DNA of 64,000 nucleotides from Pseudomonas sp. FeN3W (GCA_030263805.2 CP136010.1:1-64000), one strand, 5' to 3'. Counted from the stretch's first letter, positions 1-8,654 are shown. The notes: generated by a model not told the origin, from the letters alone. A program made the numbers and translations.

Positions 1-296
1 AAAACAAAGAGCTCGGCTTCGAGGTCAATCTCACCTACCGCGAAGGTATCGAAAGCAAGGCTGTGGACGACTTCCTCGAGGCGTTTATCAGCGAAGCGAT
101 GGAAGCCAATGAACTCGGCTATATCGGTGGCGAAGACTACGGTTTTGTCTGCCTTGGCCGTCGTGGTTCGGTCAGCGAAGAGCAGCGTGCGAAAGTCGAC
201 GCCTGGCTGAAAGGCCGCAGCGAGCTGGCTGAGTACAATGTCAGCCCACTGATGGATGTGTGGTATCCGGAAAACCCGATCAGGACTGAGAAGTAG
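1..296 (+). CDS. yggL: YggL-family (DUF469) protein, 5' end outside the window
   Basis: The reading frame is open from the left edge (codons in phase with position 3) and ends at a TAG at 294-296. About 97 residues are visible. The pattern ELGFEV, then a stretch ending DDFLEAFI, a glycine-rich middle and a C-terminal SPLMDVWY resembles E. coli YggL, a small protein reported to associate with the 50S ribosomal subunit. A GTG at 63 could be read as a start, but the family similarity begins upstream of it, so this is the 3' part of a gene that starts outside the window. Its last 17 bases overlap the end of the convergent membrane protein gene. Confidence 0.75.
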   Translation, partial: NKELGFEVNLTYREGIESKAVDDFLEAFISEAMEANELGYIGGEDYGFVCLGRRGSVSEEQRAKVDAWLKGRSELAEYNVSPLMDVWYPENPIRTEK

Positions 297-1374
297 TCTC
301 TTCGTCTGATCCTTGCGATGCTGCCCGCCGGGCCTTTCTACGCGAGCGCCTGGTCAGCAGCATCTGCAACACATGCATCAGCGTTGCGATAAGCAGCGCC
401 ACAGCTACACCGATGGCTGCATTGATAAGGCGTATCTGCGGCAGGTTCCAGTCCTGGGCCAGCGTCTCTGCCAGCAAGAGGAACAGCAGCGTGGTCTGCA
501 GGACGAAGAGCCCGTAGTGATTCGCCTGAAACGCTCTGCCCAGCACGATAAGCGGCAGCAGGATCATCACCATCAGAGGCGGGTCAGCCAGGCCGTGGCC
601 GATGTAGATCAGTATGGTCGCGGCCGCCAATATTCCAAGGCTGGCCTGTAGCGCCCGCACCAGACTCCGCTCCAGATCCATCTGCAGCGTGGTGAACACC
701 GCCAGCGTCAGCCAGTAGCCTCTGGGCAGTTCAGCCATATTCACGATCACCCCGCCCAATGCTCCGGCCAGGATGTAGGTCAGGGCGTGCACGCGCCATT
801 GCCGGATCGGCGTTCGGCGGGCATGCCTGCGCAGCACTCGCAAGATGCTCATCAGTCGCGGCATGTATGGCCACATGCGCAGCCCATGCATCCCTCGCAG
901 ACCGAAGGCGAGCAAGGTCACCCAAAGTCCGCCGAGCGCGAAAAGAAAGGCTATCGCGTACGGGTTGTTGAAGTCGCCGATGCCGTGCTGTCCTTGGCCT
1001 AGGCATAGGCAGATTGCCAAACCGATACCGAGCTTTCCCGCTTCGCTGCCGTAGCGCTGCAACCAGGCCAGCAGTAGGCCGTAGAAAGCGAACAGGCCGA
1101 GACTGATCAGAGGATGTGTCGCCGACCAGAAGCCCAGTCCGGCACTCCCGGCGCCCAGTGCAATGAGCAGCAGCATGCGCAGCATGCCAAAGCGATGAAG
1201 CGGATTGGCTTTGGCGGCCTGAAAGGCGCCGACCGTTGCCCAGAGGAAACCGGGATGACCGCTGAACAGCCCCAGTAGCAACGGCAAGGCGCAACCAAAG
1301 CCGGCCACCATGGCCGCGCCCCAGGCGGGGCGCCCAGGGTGCCAGTGGATGCTTTGCCGCAACAGACGCTTCAT
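280..1374 (-). CDS. FUSC-family inner membrane protein
   Basis: This encodes 364 residues with about ten hydrophobic segments in two blocks, roughly residues 18-165 and 200-345, separated by a basic cytoplasmic stretch around residues 166-195. The layout and the motif RGYWLTLAVFTTLQMDLE in the second half are typical of the FUSC / YccS-AaeB superfamily, whose members are linked to aromatic acid efflux or remain uncharacterised. At 364 residues it is shorter than full YccS or AaeB proteins (about 650-720 aa), so it resembles the short FUSC-like proteins of Pseudomonas. The C-terminus is Arg/Ser-rich. The start lies 5 bp downstream of the dgt stop codon, so the two genes are probably cotranscribed. 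The substrate is unknown. Confidence 0.75.
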   Translation of the reverse strand: MKRLLRQSIHWHPGRPAWGAAMVAGFGCALPLLLGLFSGHPGFLWATVGAFQAAKANPLHRFGMLRMLLLIALGAGSAGLGFWSATHPLISLGLFAFYGLLLAWLQRYGSEAGKLGIGLAICLCLGQGQHGIGDFNNPYAIAFLFALGGLWVTLLAFGLRGMHGLRMWPYMPRLMSILRVLRRHARRTPIRQWRVHALTYILAGALGGVIVNMAELPRGYWLTLAVFTTLQMDLERSLVRALQASLGILAAATILIYIGHGLADPPLMVMILLPLIVLGRAFQANHYGLFVLQTTLLFLLLAETLAQDWNLPQIRLINAAIGVAVALLIATLMHVLQMLLTRRSRRKARRAASQGSDEETTSQS

Positions 1375-1379
1375 GGGGG

Positions 1380-2732
1380 TCAGACCGGGCTGGAGCGGCC
1401 GGTCATCTCGCCGGCCATCTCCGTGGCGTAGCTATCGGTCATGCCCGCGATGAAGTCGATCATGCGCAGGAATGACTGATAGAGCGGCAGCTCGGGAGAG
1501 GGCGCGCTGCGTCCGAGCAGGTCGAGGATCCGCTGATTCTTGAACGAGGGAGTGCCGCCGCGATGCTGTTCCAGTGCTGCGCCGCAAAATGCATTGAGCA
1601 GTATTTCGAGCGTTGTGTAGGCGCCAATCTCATGCAGGGTTTTGCGCTTGTCCTGAAAAATTTTCTGCCGCGCCATCGCCTTCGCCTGCAGTACGCACTC
1701 CTTGGCCGGCCCATGCATGTGCTCGACCAGGTCGCCATGCAACTCGCCACGAAGCAGGTTGTTCTGCTGCTCGACGAAGGCACCAGCGGCCGCATTGGTC
1801 AGGTGCTCGATCGCCTTGCCACGCAGAATGGCCAGTTTACGCCGCCTTGAATCCCTGGGGCCCAGCTGACGATAGGTTTCCGGAATGTCATCGCCCACCA
1901 AGTCCAGCAACAGCGCTTCGACTTCCGAATACTCCAGCAGCTCCATCTCGAGACCGTCTTCCAGATCGATCAGGCCGTAACAGATGTCGTCTGCTGCCTC
2001 CATGAGATAAACCAGGGGATGGCGAGCCCAGCGTTGCTCGGCGACGTTGGGCAGATTCAGCTTCTGTGCAATCTGCTCGAGCAACGGCTGTTCATTCTGA
2101 TAGCACCCGAACTTGTGCTTCTTGTACCCCAGTGCCTCGGCATGACGGGAAGTCCAGGGGTACTTGAGATAGGTGCCGAGGGTGGCGTAGGTCAGTCGTG
2201 TTCCGCCGTCGAACTGGTGGTATTCGAGTTGCGTAAGCACTCGAAATCCCTGTGCGTTGCCTTCGAAGTTGAGAAAGTCCGCGCGTTGCGTATCGCTCAT
2301 GTCGTCGAGCCATCCGCGCCCTGCGGCCTGCTGGAACCAGCAGCGAATGGCGTCCTCGCCGGAATGGCCGAAGGGTGGGTTGCCGATGTCGTGGGCCAGA
2401 CAGGCAGACTGGACGATCATGCCGAGGTCGGCCGGGCTGCACCATTCGGGCAGGTCATCGCGCAATACTTCACCGACACGCATGCCGAGCGAGCGGCCAA
2501 CACAACTCACCTCGAGCGAGTGGGTGAGGCGGGTATGGATGTGATCGTTGCTGGATACCGGATGAACCTGAGTCTTGCGCCCAAGCCGGCGAAAGGCACC
2601 GGAAAAAATGATGCGGTCATGATCCTTGTGAAAAGGGCTGCGGCCCAATTCATCGCTGCTGTGGGCGGATTTGCCGAGTCGTTCGCGGGTAAGCAGTGTG
2701 TGCCAGTCCAAGGACCATCTCCGTATTGCCAT
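1380..2732 (-). CDS. dgt: deoxyguanosinetriphosphate triphosphohydrolase (dGTPase)
   Basis: This 450-residue protein belongs to the HD-domain dGTPase family, which hydrolyses dGTP (and often other dNTPs) to the deoxynucleoside and triphosphate. The N-terminal stretch with RIIFSGAFRRLGRKTQV and HTRLTHSLEV, followed by CLAHDIGNPPFGHSGEDA, carries the H...HD metal ligands and the family signature. A conserved aspartate lies near MEAADDICYGLIDLEDG. Length matches the roughly 440-500 residue family. The start at 2732 places the family N-terminus correctly. It precedes the FUSC-family gene by 5 bp on the same strand. The role is control of nucleotide pools. Confidence 0.92.
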   Translation of the reverse strand: MAIRRWSLDWHTLLTRERLGKSAHSSDELGRSPFHKDHDRIIFSGAFRRLGRKTQVHPVSSNDHIHTRLTHSLEVSCVGRSLGMRVGEVLRDDLPEWCSPADLGMIVQSACLAHDIGNPPFGHSGEDAIRCWFQQAAGRGWLDDMSDTQRADFLNFEGNAQGFRVLTQLEYHQFDGGTRLTYATLGTYLKYPWTSRHAEALGYKKHKFGCYQNEQPLLEQIAQKLNLPNVAEQRWARHPLVYLMEAADDICYGLIDLEDGLEMELLEYSEVEALLLDLVGDDIPETYRQLGPRDSRRRKLAILRGKAIEHLTNAAAGAFVEQQNNLLRGELHGDLVEHMHGPAKECVLQAKAMARQKIFQDKRKTLHEIGAYTTLEILLNAFCGAALEQHRGGTPSFKNQRILDLLGRSAPSPELPLYQSFLRMIDFIAGMTDSYATEMAGEMTGRSSPV

Positions 2733-2816
2733 TAGCGGGCTGGTGCAAAGCTACCATAACTGCCGAACTGCTGATCGGAACTAGCGCCTTAGGAGGAGCG
2801 CGTTCAGGGTAGTGCC

Positions 2817-2848
2817 AACCTACCCGCGGGCTGGGCCACGGGTAGGTT
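2817..2848. terminator. inverted repeat downstream of the DUF883 cluster, possible terminator
   Basis: AACCTACCCG and CGGGTAGGTT form a 10-bp stem separated by 12 bases. It sits just past the stop of the leftward gene ending at 2877 and upstream of dgt. There is no clear T-tract on the minus strand, so the terminator role is uncertain. Confidence 0.35.
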
Positions 2849-2876
2849 CTGTTTAGTCAGGGACAGGAGGTTGACG

Positions 2877-3197
2877 CTAGTGCAGCTTTTCCCGCAGTTT
2901 TTGCTGGCCCTTGATTAGCGGATACAGCGTCAGCGCCACGCGAGCAAGTTTTCCCACCTTCCCCATCCTGCGTCCGAACAGCGCGAGTACGACCGTCGCA
3001 GCGATCATCATCGGTCCCTTGGCGGAACCGTGTTCGGTGGATGATCGACGCGAACTTACGAAGCTCTTCATCTGCTGAAGTGGATGTGAAAGAGGTTGCG
3101 CGTGGTAGAGCATCTGTTGACGGTGCATTTCCATACGCAGCCGCACCAGATCCTTGCGCATGCTCAGATCATTCGACGTGCTCAAGGGTTGGCTCAT
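2877..3197 (-). CDS. small basic hypothetical protein of the DUF883/YqjE cluster
   Basis: This encodes 106 residues. The N-terminal half is polar and rich in Met, Arg and Gln. A hydrophobic segment follows (about residues 62-75), then a basic tail ending QQKLREKLH. It starts with an ATGA overlap on the stop of the YqjE-like gene, so it is translationally coupled and is the third gene of that operon. In E. coli the equivalent position after yqjD-yqjE is held by yqjK, also a small basic protein, but the similarity here is positional rather than clear in sequence. Function is unknown; a membrane- or envelope-associated role is inferred from context. Confidence 0.7.
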   Translation of the reverse strand: MSQPLSTSNDLSMRKDLVRLRMEMHRQQMLYHAQPLSHPLQQMKSFVSSRRSSTEHGSAKGPMMIAATVVLALFGRRMGKVGKLARVALTLYPLIKGQQKLREKLH

Positions 3198-3574
3198 GGC
3201 AATAAACGCTCCCGGTTGCGCTCCAGTTCTTCAAGCGTGGCCTGAAACGGTGCGGCACATTGTTTGGCGAGCGAAGCGGCGCGGCTTACGCAGATAATCA
3301 TCACCACCGCATAGATCGCGCATAACGTAAGAATCGCCGCGATCGGTTGTGTCTCCCAAAAGGCGATGACGATCGCTGCGGAAAGCCCTACCAGAATCAG
3401 TAAGCCGAGAATCAGGCTGATCCCAGCCAGGAGAAACAGCCGAAAAGTACGAGCTTTCTCTTCCTGAACCTCGATGCCCACCAGCTCCAGGTGTCCCTGG
3501 AGCAGGCCGACGAATGCGCCGCCCAGCTTCTTCAGCGATGGTTTGGGGGCCTCGTTGCCGGGCTTCGCTTCCAT
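3194..3574 (-). CDS. YqjE-like phage holin family membrane protein
   Basis: This encodes 126 residues with two strongly hydrophobic helices, around 47-70 and 76-98, preceded by a polar stretch with GHLELVGIEVQEEKARTFR. That arrangement is typical of the YqjE / putative holin superfamily III family, a stress-linked membrane protein family. I chose the ATG at 3574 because GGGAGA lies 6-7 bases upstream. An in-frame ATG at 3589 overlaps the previous stop (TGATG) and is the alternative. The 3' end overlaps the next gene by ATGA. It is the middle gene of a three-gene operon after a DUF883 protein. Despite the family name there is no sign of a prophage. Confidence 0.8.
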   Translation of the reverse strand: MEAKPGNEAPKPSLKKLGGAFVGLLQGHLELVGIEVQEEKARTFRLFLLAGISLILGLLILVGLSAAIVIAFWETQPIAAILTLCAIYAVVMIICVSRAASLAKQCAAPFQATLEELERNRERLLP

Positions 3575-3588
3575 TGCTGGCTCTCCCA

Positions 3589-3990
3589 TCAGCGGCGTGA
3601 AATCAGACCGAGCAGAAAACCGACCCCGGCAGCGATGCCGATCGATTGCCAGGGGTGGGTGTGCACGTATTCTTCGGTGCACTGAACAGCCGACTGGCAC
3701 TGGTCGCGCATCGAACCTTCTCGCTCCTTGAGCATTTCACGAGCCTTGGCAATGTTCGCGTTGATCTTGCTGCGCAGCTCTTCGGTTTGGCCGCCTGCGG
3801 TTTCCTGGGTGTGCTTGAGCAGGCGCTCGGTGTCGCCGATCAGAGTGTGAAACTCTTCGATCAGAGCGCTCTGCGCAGCTTGCAGATTACGGCGGTGGGC
3901 GGATGTATCGATCAGGGGGCGGGTGCTCCCAGCGGGACCTTCGGGAATCGGGGTGTTATCGCTGGTGCCGAAAGTGGACTCGGTAGACAT
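3589..3990 (-). CDS. DUF883 family protein (ElaB/YqjD/YgaM-like)
   Basis: This encodes 133 residues. A disordered N-terminus leads into a helical segment (about 25-100) with heptad-like Leu/Glu/Lys spacing. The C-terminal tail reads HTHPWQSIGIAAGVGFLLGL and then Arg-Arg, the characteristic anchor of the ElaB/YqjD/YgaM family. These proteins sit in the inner membrane by that tail, and E. coli YqjD binds ribosomes in stationary phase. The ATG at 3990 is preceded by AGGAG with 6-base spacing; a longer frame reaches 4035 without a comparable site. It is the first gene of the operon with the YqjE-like gene and the small basic protein. Confidence 0.85.
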   Translation of the reverse strand: MSTESTFGTSDNTPIPEGPAGSTRPLIDTSAHRRNLQAAQSALIEEFHTLIGDTERLLKHTQETAGGQTEELRSKINANIAKAREMLKEREGSMRDQCQSAVQCTEEYVHTHPWQSIGIAAGVGFLLGLISRR

Positions 3991-4136
3991 GCGCAGCTCC
4001 TCTTGAATCTCCAGGGCGGAAGGCCCTGTTGCCATAAGTTTCGAGCATTGCGTCTTGGCAAAGGTTCCCGTTTCGTTGAGCCGTGTAGACCGTGTTTAGT
4101 CGCTTGGTTCTGGCAATAACGGCAAGGAACAAAAAA

Positions 4137-4160
4137 GAAAACCCGCCGAAGCGGGTTTTC
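4137..4160 (-). terminator. rho-independent terminator after the OprD-like porin gene
   Basis: The hairpin AACCCGC-TTCG-GCGGGTT is read on the minus strand and flanked by A and T runs. It lies 30 bases past the porin stop and upstream of the DUF883 gene. The A-tract on the other side could make it work in both directions. Confidence 0.85.
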
Positions 4161-4191
4161 TTGTCTACAGCAGCGAGTGCAGTAGCCGCTA

Positions 4192-5442
4192 TTACATCAG
4201 CGGAATGGTGTAGCTGACGATCAGACGGTTCTGATCGATGTCACGATCGTTGTTGTTGCTGCTGCGATACGTACCATTACGCCATTTCACGCCAAGGTTC
4301 TTCAGTGCACCTTCTTGGAAAACGTAACCAATGTCTGTGTTACGTTCCCATTCTTTGCTATTCCCGCCAGCACCAAAGTCGTCGCCGGTAACATAGCGAG
4401 TCATGAAGGTCAGGCCAGGAATACCGATGGCAGCGAAGTTGTAATCATAACGAGCCTGCCAGGACTTTTCGTCCGCGTTGGCAAAGTCTGCGCTAAGCAT
4501 TACATAGTTGACCAGGAACGGATCGGTGCTTTGCCCAGCGTAGGCGAAGCCGGTATCTCCGCTCATTTCCTGATAGGCGAGTCCAAAGCTGTGGCCGCTT
4601 ACGGAGTAAGTGACCATGGCGCCGAACGCCTTGTTGTCGACGTCGCTGTTACCATCGTCAGTCGAGCGTGCGTAGCGAAGATCCGTCTTCAGAGACTGGT
4701 TTTCACCGATCGGCAGGACGTGAACCAGATTGAACGAATGCTGCTTATACACTTCTTCCAGGTTGCTATAGTAATACGCACCTGTCAGGTTCTTCATCAG
4801 CGAATAGGTCGCGCCGGCAAACATGAAATCATCTGGCTCGCCAACAAGACCGCCTTTCCCTGCGTAGCTGATGTCTTCGTAGTTGGAGGAGTTACGGTTG
4901 TTCTCTTCGGTCAGATACCCCACGTCCAGGGTAAGCCCATCGACTTCCTTCGAAATCAGCTGTGCGCCTTGGAAAGTCTGCGGCAGAAGACGCGAGTCGC
5001 TTCTGGCGATAGCCATATTCTTAGGCTCTAACGCGCCAACCTTCAAAATTGTGTTGGAGACTTTCACCTTCGCTGTGGCATGAAGAGAGGAATAGTCGTC
5101 CGGCGCCTCATTTCCGAAACCGCCTGGCAGAAGGCCTGTGCCTGCGCGATCTGCACTCGAATCCAGCTTGACGCCCAGCAGTCCGAGCGCATCAACACCA
5201 AATCCGACCGTGCCTTCGGTAAAACCGGACTCAACGCGCAGAATGAAACCTTGAGCCCATTCCTCTTGCTTCGACTGTGCAGTAGAGGCGTTGGTGCGGT
5301 TGTCAGAGTTGTAGTAGAAGTTACGCAGTTCCAGGCCAGCCTTGGTGTCTTCGATGAAGGCGGCTTGGGCCATGGTTGGGATAGCCAGTGTTGCTCCCAG
5401 AGTGGCGAGGGCCACGCCCCGGGCGATGGGGGTCTTGAGCAT
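4192..5442 (-). CDS. OprD-family outer membrane porin
   Basis: This encodes 416 residues. It opens with a signal peptide (basic LKTPIARG, a hydrophobic core, cleavage predicted after AQA at residue 27). The mature part is rich in alternating strands with aromatic girdles and ends in IVSYTIPLM. Features such as LELRNFYYNSD near the N-terminus, KVKVSNTILKVGAL and SRLLPQTFQGAQL are typical of the OprD family of substrate-specific channels for amino acids, aromatic acids or sugars in Pseudomonas. The start is supported by GAGGAG about 9 bases upstream. The substrate cannot be told from sequence, so no symbol is given. It is a single-gene unit ending at a strong terminator. Confidence 0.88.
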   Translation of the reverse strand: MLKTPIARGVALATLGATLAIPTMAQAAFIEDTKAGLELRNFYYNSDNRTNASTAQSKQEEWAQGFILRVESGFTEGTVGFGVDALGLLGVKLDSSADRAGTGLLPGGFGNEAPDDYSSLHATAKVKVSNTILKVGALEPKNMAIARSDSRLLPQTFQGAQLISKEVDGLTLDVGYLTEENNRNSSNYEDISYAGKGGLVGEPDDFMFAGATYSLMKNLTGAYYYSNLEEVYKQHSFNLVHVLPIGENQSLKTDLRYARSTDDGNSDVDNKAFGAMVTYSVSGHSFGLAYQEMSGDTGFAYAGQSTDPFLVNYVMLSADFANADEKSWQARYDYNFAAIGIPGLTFMTRYVTGDDFGAGGNSKEWERNTDIGYVFQEGALKNLGVKWRNGTYRSSNNNDRDIDQNRLIVSYTIPLM

Positions 5443-5863
5443 TTCTTATTTCTCCTCGTTGGATGATGCTCTGAAGTCGCTCTTTACGGCGCCATGCAAT
5501 AAAACATTACAGAGGTTTTTCAACCTTTAGACTTTAGTCGCCAAGCCCTGCAAGTCAACGTGCTAGACGGTCGCAGGCATATCGTGCAAGTGCTCGATAT
5601 TCGCGTACGACTCGTAATGTTGCACTAGACAACAGCCTGGCGGTTAAAGACTAAAGGGTGTGCCGGGCAATCTGCGTCGCCACGGGTGGCAGCATCCTAG
5701 CCTTTTGCTCGGGCAGAGTCGAATGGCCATCGCATAATCGCCTGATGAGTGAGGCTGAATTCACATTTTTGTTGCTAGTGTTTTTGCCGTGTCGTCGATT
5801 GATCAATGGTGAGCCGAAGGGCGCTTGCTAGAATTCGAGCACTTAACATAGCGAGAACGTCAG
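5443..5863. other. 420-base intergenic region between divergent porin and glutaredoxin-like genes
   Basis: No open frame of coding character is visible. The region must hold the leftward promoter of the porin gene and the rightward promoter of the glutaredoxin-like gene. A TAGAAT about 30 bases before the latter could be its -10 box, but no convincing -35 box is seen at the proper distance. Confidence 0.5.
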
Positions 5864-6109
5864 ATGTTGCCGGAATGCCAACTGTTCGGGACCTTGGGCT
5901 GCCATCTATGTGAGCAGGCTGAGGAAGTGCTCATGCCTTTGGTCGAATATGGGCTGCTGGTCGAGTTGATCGATATCGCGGAGCGTTCTGATTGGGTCGA
6001 GGATTACGGTTTGCGAATCCCGGTGCTTCGTCGCGTCGACACAGGTGCCGAGTTGGACTGGCCCTTCGAGGCAGAGCAGGTGGTGGGCTTTCTACAAGGT
6101 TCGACGTGA
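5864..6109 (+). CDS. glutaredoxin-like family protein (DUF836)
   Basis: This encodes 81 residues with a thioredoxin-fold pattern: QLFGTLGCHLCEQAE carries a CxxC redox pair (Cys 13 and Cys 16), then an ELIDIAE strand, and RIPVLRR with the cis-proline turn of glutaredoxin-like proteins. Family members are small cytosolic thiol-disulfide proteins of unsettled function, usually annotated as glutaredoxin family or DUF836. The length is normal for the family. It appears to be transcribed alone and ends just before a strong terminator. It could serve as a thiol oxidoreductase, but the partner is unknown. Confidence 0.85.
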   Translation: MLPECQLFGTLGCHLCEQAEEVLMPLVEYGLLVELIDIAERSDWVEDYGLRIPVLRRVDTGAELDWPFEAEQVVGFLQGST

Positions 6110-6130
6110 CAGTGAACAAATTACAGGCAT

Positions 6131-6160
6131 AAAAAAACCGGCATGTTTGCCGGTTTTTTT
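6131..6160. terminator. bidirectional rho-independent terminator
   Basis: CCGGCA-TGTT-TGCCGG is flanked by A7 on the left and T7 on the right. It can end transcription of the glutaredoxin-like gene and, from the other side, of tRNA-Pro(CGG). Confidence 0.92.
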
Positions 6161-6194
6161 GTTCAGCTAAAGCGGCTGGCTGAACAGCGGGATA

Positions 6195-6271
6195 TGGTCG
6201 GAGCGACTGGATTCGAACCAGCGACCTTCTCGTCCCGAACGAGACGCGCTACCAAGCTGCGCTACGCTCCG
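6195..6271 (-). tRNA. tRNA-Pro, anticodon CGG
   Basis: This is a 77-nt cloverleaf on the minus strand with acceptor stem CGGAGCG/CGCTCCG, a D-arm with AGCGCAGCTTGGTAGCGC, anticodon loop TTCGGGA giving CGG, T-loop GGTTCGAATCC, discriminator A and an encoded CCA. It reads proline CCG codons. Confidence 0.96.
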
Positions 6272-6431
6272 AAGATGGCGCGCATTCTACAGAAAAAGTT
6301 TTGTTGCACAAGGCGTTAGGAGGGATTTTTTTGGAGCTGCCAGGCTTTTGCGAGCTGCTGGTGGAGCACCGACCTTCGCGGCAGACAACCTGGTATCCCT
6401 GGTATCTATCTGGTACGAAGGTCGACCTGGC

Positions 6432-6653
6432 TTAAAGTTCGCGTACGGTCCGTACCTGATCCTTGTTCACTTTGCCCGGTTTGCCATCGATCTGCTCATA
6501 TTCGTAGAAGCCCGACTCATCATCGAAATCAGGGCGGTCCAGGGTTTGAATTTCACGGCCATCGTTGAGCGTGATCACGCTGGGGTTCGCGCAGCCGGCG
6601 AGGACGGTAAAGCCCAGTGCGAGTAGCAGGGCGGGGATGGTGCGTGGTTGCAT
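6432..6653 (-). CDS. YgdI/YgdR-family lipoprotein
   Basis: This encodes 73 residues from the ATG at 6653. The frame is open to 6686, but the signal peptide begins at this Met. The N-terminus is a lipoprotein signal with lipobox LAGC, so the mature protein starts at Cys about residue 20 and is lipidated. The remainder, with VITLNDGREIQTLD, then GFYEYEQIDGK and KDQVRTVREL, matches the short SH3-like YgdI/YgdR (DUF903) family. Function is unknown. It follows mobA by 46 bases on the same strand and may share its transcript. Confidence 0.87.
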   Translation of the reverse strand: MQPRTIPALLLALGFTVLAGCANPSVITLNDGREIQTLDRPDFDDESGFYEYEQIDGKPGKVNKDQVRTVREL

Positions 6654-6699
6654 GACGCTGTTCCTTCTGCGGGTTTCGATACCCATGGGACGAAACCCG

Positions 6700-7308
6700 C
6701 TAGGCTGAAGTTCCCCGGCCCGAGCCGGTAGTCTTGAGCAGCTCCGCTGTATTCAGGTTGGCAAGGCGAGGGTCGCAGGGGGGTACCTCAAGCGCGCGGG
6801 CGCCAAGATGAAGAAGTGCGCGCAAAGGGCTGCGCTCTCCAGCCAACCAGCAAGCGTCAACCTCGGTCCGTCGTCTGGTTGGAATTATGCTGAACAGCGG
6901 CTCCCACTGGCCTTCGCAGCTCAGCATGACGGGGCTGCCTGGCTCTTCGATAGCGCTCTGATAGAGCGATTGAAGCAAGGGGCGGTCGATCAACGGTGTG
7001 TCGCACGGCAGCACGAGCATCCATTCGTTGCGAGCAGATGCAAGGCCACCTCGTATTCCTGCAAGGGGGCCGGGAAATCCCTGCTCTTCATCGCTTATCA
7101 GCAGGTCGGCATAGTCCGCATAGCGAGATCGATTACGGTTGCAGGACAGCAGGAGGTCGTCTGTCATCGGCCGAACAGTCTCATGCAGCCAGGCAATCAG
7201 TGGGCGGCCCTGCCACTCGACCAGCCCCTTGTCCTGTCCCCCCATGCGCTGTCCACGACCGCCCGCCAGAAGCAGAATGGAACAGGAAGGCAGCAGCGGG
7301 TCGGACAT
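6700..7308 (-). CDS. mobA: molybdenum cofactor guanylyltransferase
   Basis: This encodes 202 residues. The nucleotide-binding signature LLAGGRGQRMGGQDKGL lies near residue 13, followed by a substrate strand at LLSCNRNRSRYAD and the metal-binding region at LPCDTPLIDRPLL. These mark the MobA family, which transfers GMP from GTP to molybdopterin to form the bis-MGD cofactor in the cytosol. The ATG at 7308 is preferred because family similarity begins there, although the frame is open to 7341. The YgdI/YgdR-like lipoprotein gene lies just downstream. Length is normal for MobA (about 190-205 aa). Confidence 0.9.
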   Translation of the reverse strand: MSDPLLPSCSILLLAGGRGQRMGGQDKGLVEWQGRPLIAWLHETVRPMTDDLLLSCNRNRSRYADYADLLISDEEQGFPGPLAGIRGGLASARNEWMLVLPCDTPLIDRPLLQSLYQSAIEEPGSPVMLSCEGQWEPLFSIIPTRRRTEVDACWLAGERSPLRALLHLGARALEVPPCDPRLANLNTAELLKTTGSGRGTSA

Positions 7309-7549
7309 GGCGTCGCTCCGGAAAAGGCTTGCGTATAGCACTCAGGCTGGCGGCCAGGCAACACCTGGCGTTCATGCTCGCGGAAGCGCGCAGGCTTGGC
7401 GCTCGGGTTGTTAGAACCTGTGTCGCGCTTCGGTCACATGGCGTTGCTTTGGCTAAACCAACGGAAAATCCTGTTGTCTATCTCCTCCATCCACTTTCTC
7501 TGGAAGCGGGTGCGCCTGCTTAATTGGCTGATACAAGGAGAACAATCAA

Positions 7550-8581
7550 ATGCAGGAGAGAAACGTTTGGGTTGATTATGCCAAGGCGATCGGAATCATT
7601 CTTGTTGTCTATGGGCATGTCGCGCGAGGTGTATTCAATGCCGGATTGCCGATGGACGAGGCGCGATTCGTGCTGGTAGACAGCATCATCTACAGCTTTC
7701 ACATGCCGCTGTTTTTCTTCCTGTCGGGTTTGTTCTTCTTTGACTCGTTGCAGAAGCGGGGAAGGGGTGGGTTGATCATCAATAAGGTCGACACAATCGT
7801 CTATCCCTTTATCGTCTGGTCATTACTGCAAGGTCTTTTCGAGGTTGTCCTGTCGAATTACACGAACGGCCAGGTCACCCTGGTCGAAGTGTTCTCGTTG
7901 CTCTGGATGCCACGGGCGCAGTTCTGGTTTCTGTACGCTCTGTTTCTGGTGTTTGTGGTTTGCGCATTTCTTTATGCGCGGGCAGATCGGCGCTACTTCC
8001 TGCCATTCGTGGTCTTGTTCGGCCTGCTGTACGTATTCCAACAGGATCTGACGGTGAACAACATGACCCGCTTCATCCTGGGCAACACCGTCTTCTTCGC
8101 CTTGGGCGTCTGGTTCAACGAGGTCAAGGCGTTCTTTCTCGCGCGTTATACGCAGCTGACATTATTTTTTGGTGCGCTGTTCATCTTGGGGCAGTATCTG
8201 TTTCACGTGACGTTCGGGCTGAATTATGCCGATGGTGGTATGGCGGTACTCGCGCTTGCAACCATATCCATCTTTTTCATGATCGCGTTGTCGATGTGGC
8301 TCGGTCAGTTTCGTGCGGATTGGTTTCTATTTATCGGCGCTTCGTCGATGACGATCTACCTGATGCATATTCTTGCTGGTAGCGGAGTGCGGGTAATACT
8401 CAGCAAATTTCTTGGTATCGACTCCATCGCCGCGCATCTGGTGGTCGGAACGCTGATCGGCACGGCGGCTCCGTTGCTGGCGCAAGTGGTGATCAATCGC
8501 TACAAACTGCACTTCTTGCTCACCCCTCCCAAGCAGATTTCGGCATCTCAGTTCCATATGCGCAAGGCTGTTGCCCACTAG
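7550..8581 (+). CDS. acyltransferase 3 family membrane protein
   Basis: This encodes 343 residues and about ten transmembrane helices. The N-terminus RNVWVDYAKAIGIILVVYGH and the SFHMPLFFFLSGLFF segment are typical of acyltransferase-3 / YcfT-like O-acetyltransferases, which modify polysaccharides or other envelope molecules at the inner membrane. The conserved His lies in the first helix region (VVYGH). AAGGAG 11 bases before the ATG supports the start. There is no polysaccharide gene cluster around it, so the acceptor is unknown. It stands alone between the divergent mobA and the convergent I78-like gene. Confidence 0.85.
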   Translation: MQERNVWVDYAKAIGIILVVYGHVARGVFNAGLPMDEARFVLVDSIIYSFHMPLFFFLSGLFFFDSLQKRGRGGLIINKVDTIVYPFIVWSLLQGLFEVVLSNYTNGQVTLVEVFSLLWMPRAQFWFLYALFLVFVVCAFLYARADRRYFLPFVVLFGLLYVFQQDLTVNNMTRFILGNTVFFALGVWFNEVKAFFLARYTQLTLFFGALFILGQYLFHVTFGLNYADGGMAVLALATISIFFMIALSMWLGQFRADWFLFIGASSMTIYLMHILAGSGVRVILSKFLGIDSIAAHLVVGTLIGTAAPLLAQVVINRYKLHFLLTPPKQISASQFHMRKAVAH

Positions 8582-8605
8582 CGCAGCTTGCAATATTCAG
8601 GCAGA

Positions 8606-8642
8606 GATACCGCTCAGCAGGCCTTGCTTGCTGAGCGGTATC
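8606..8642. terminator. perfect 14-bp hairpin between convergent genes
   Basis: GATACCGCTCAGCA pairs with TGCTGAGCGGTATC around a 9-base loop. It lies between the acyltransferase stop (8581) and the end of the leftward I78-like gene (8655). It lacks a T-tract, so it may act as a shared terminator or as an RNA 3'-end stabiliser. Confidence 0.6.
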
Positions 8643-8654
8643 GCGAATGAGGCA

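Noticed and set aside
3194..3574. A prophage, because of the holin-family name
   Set aside because: The YqjE-like protein sits in a conserved housekeeping cluster with a DUF883 gene and there are no phage genes nearby.
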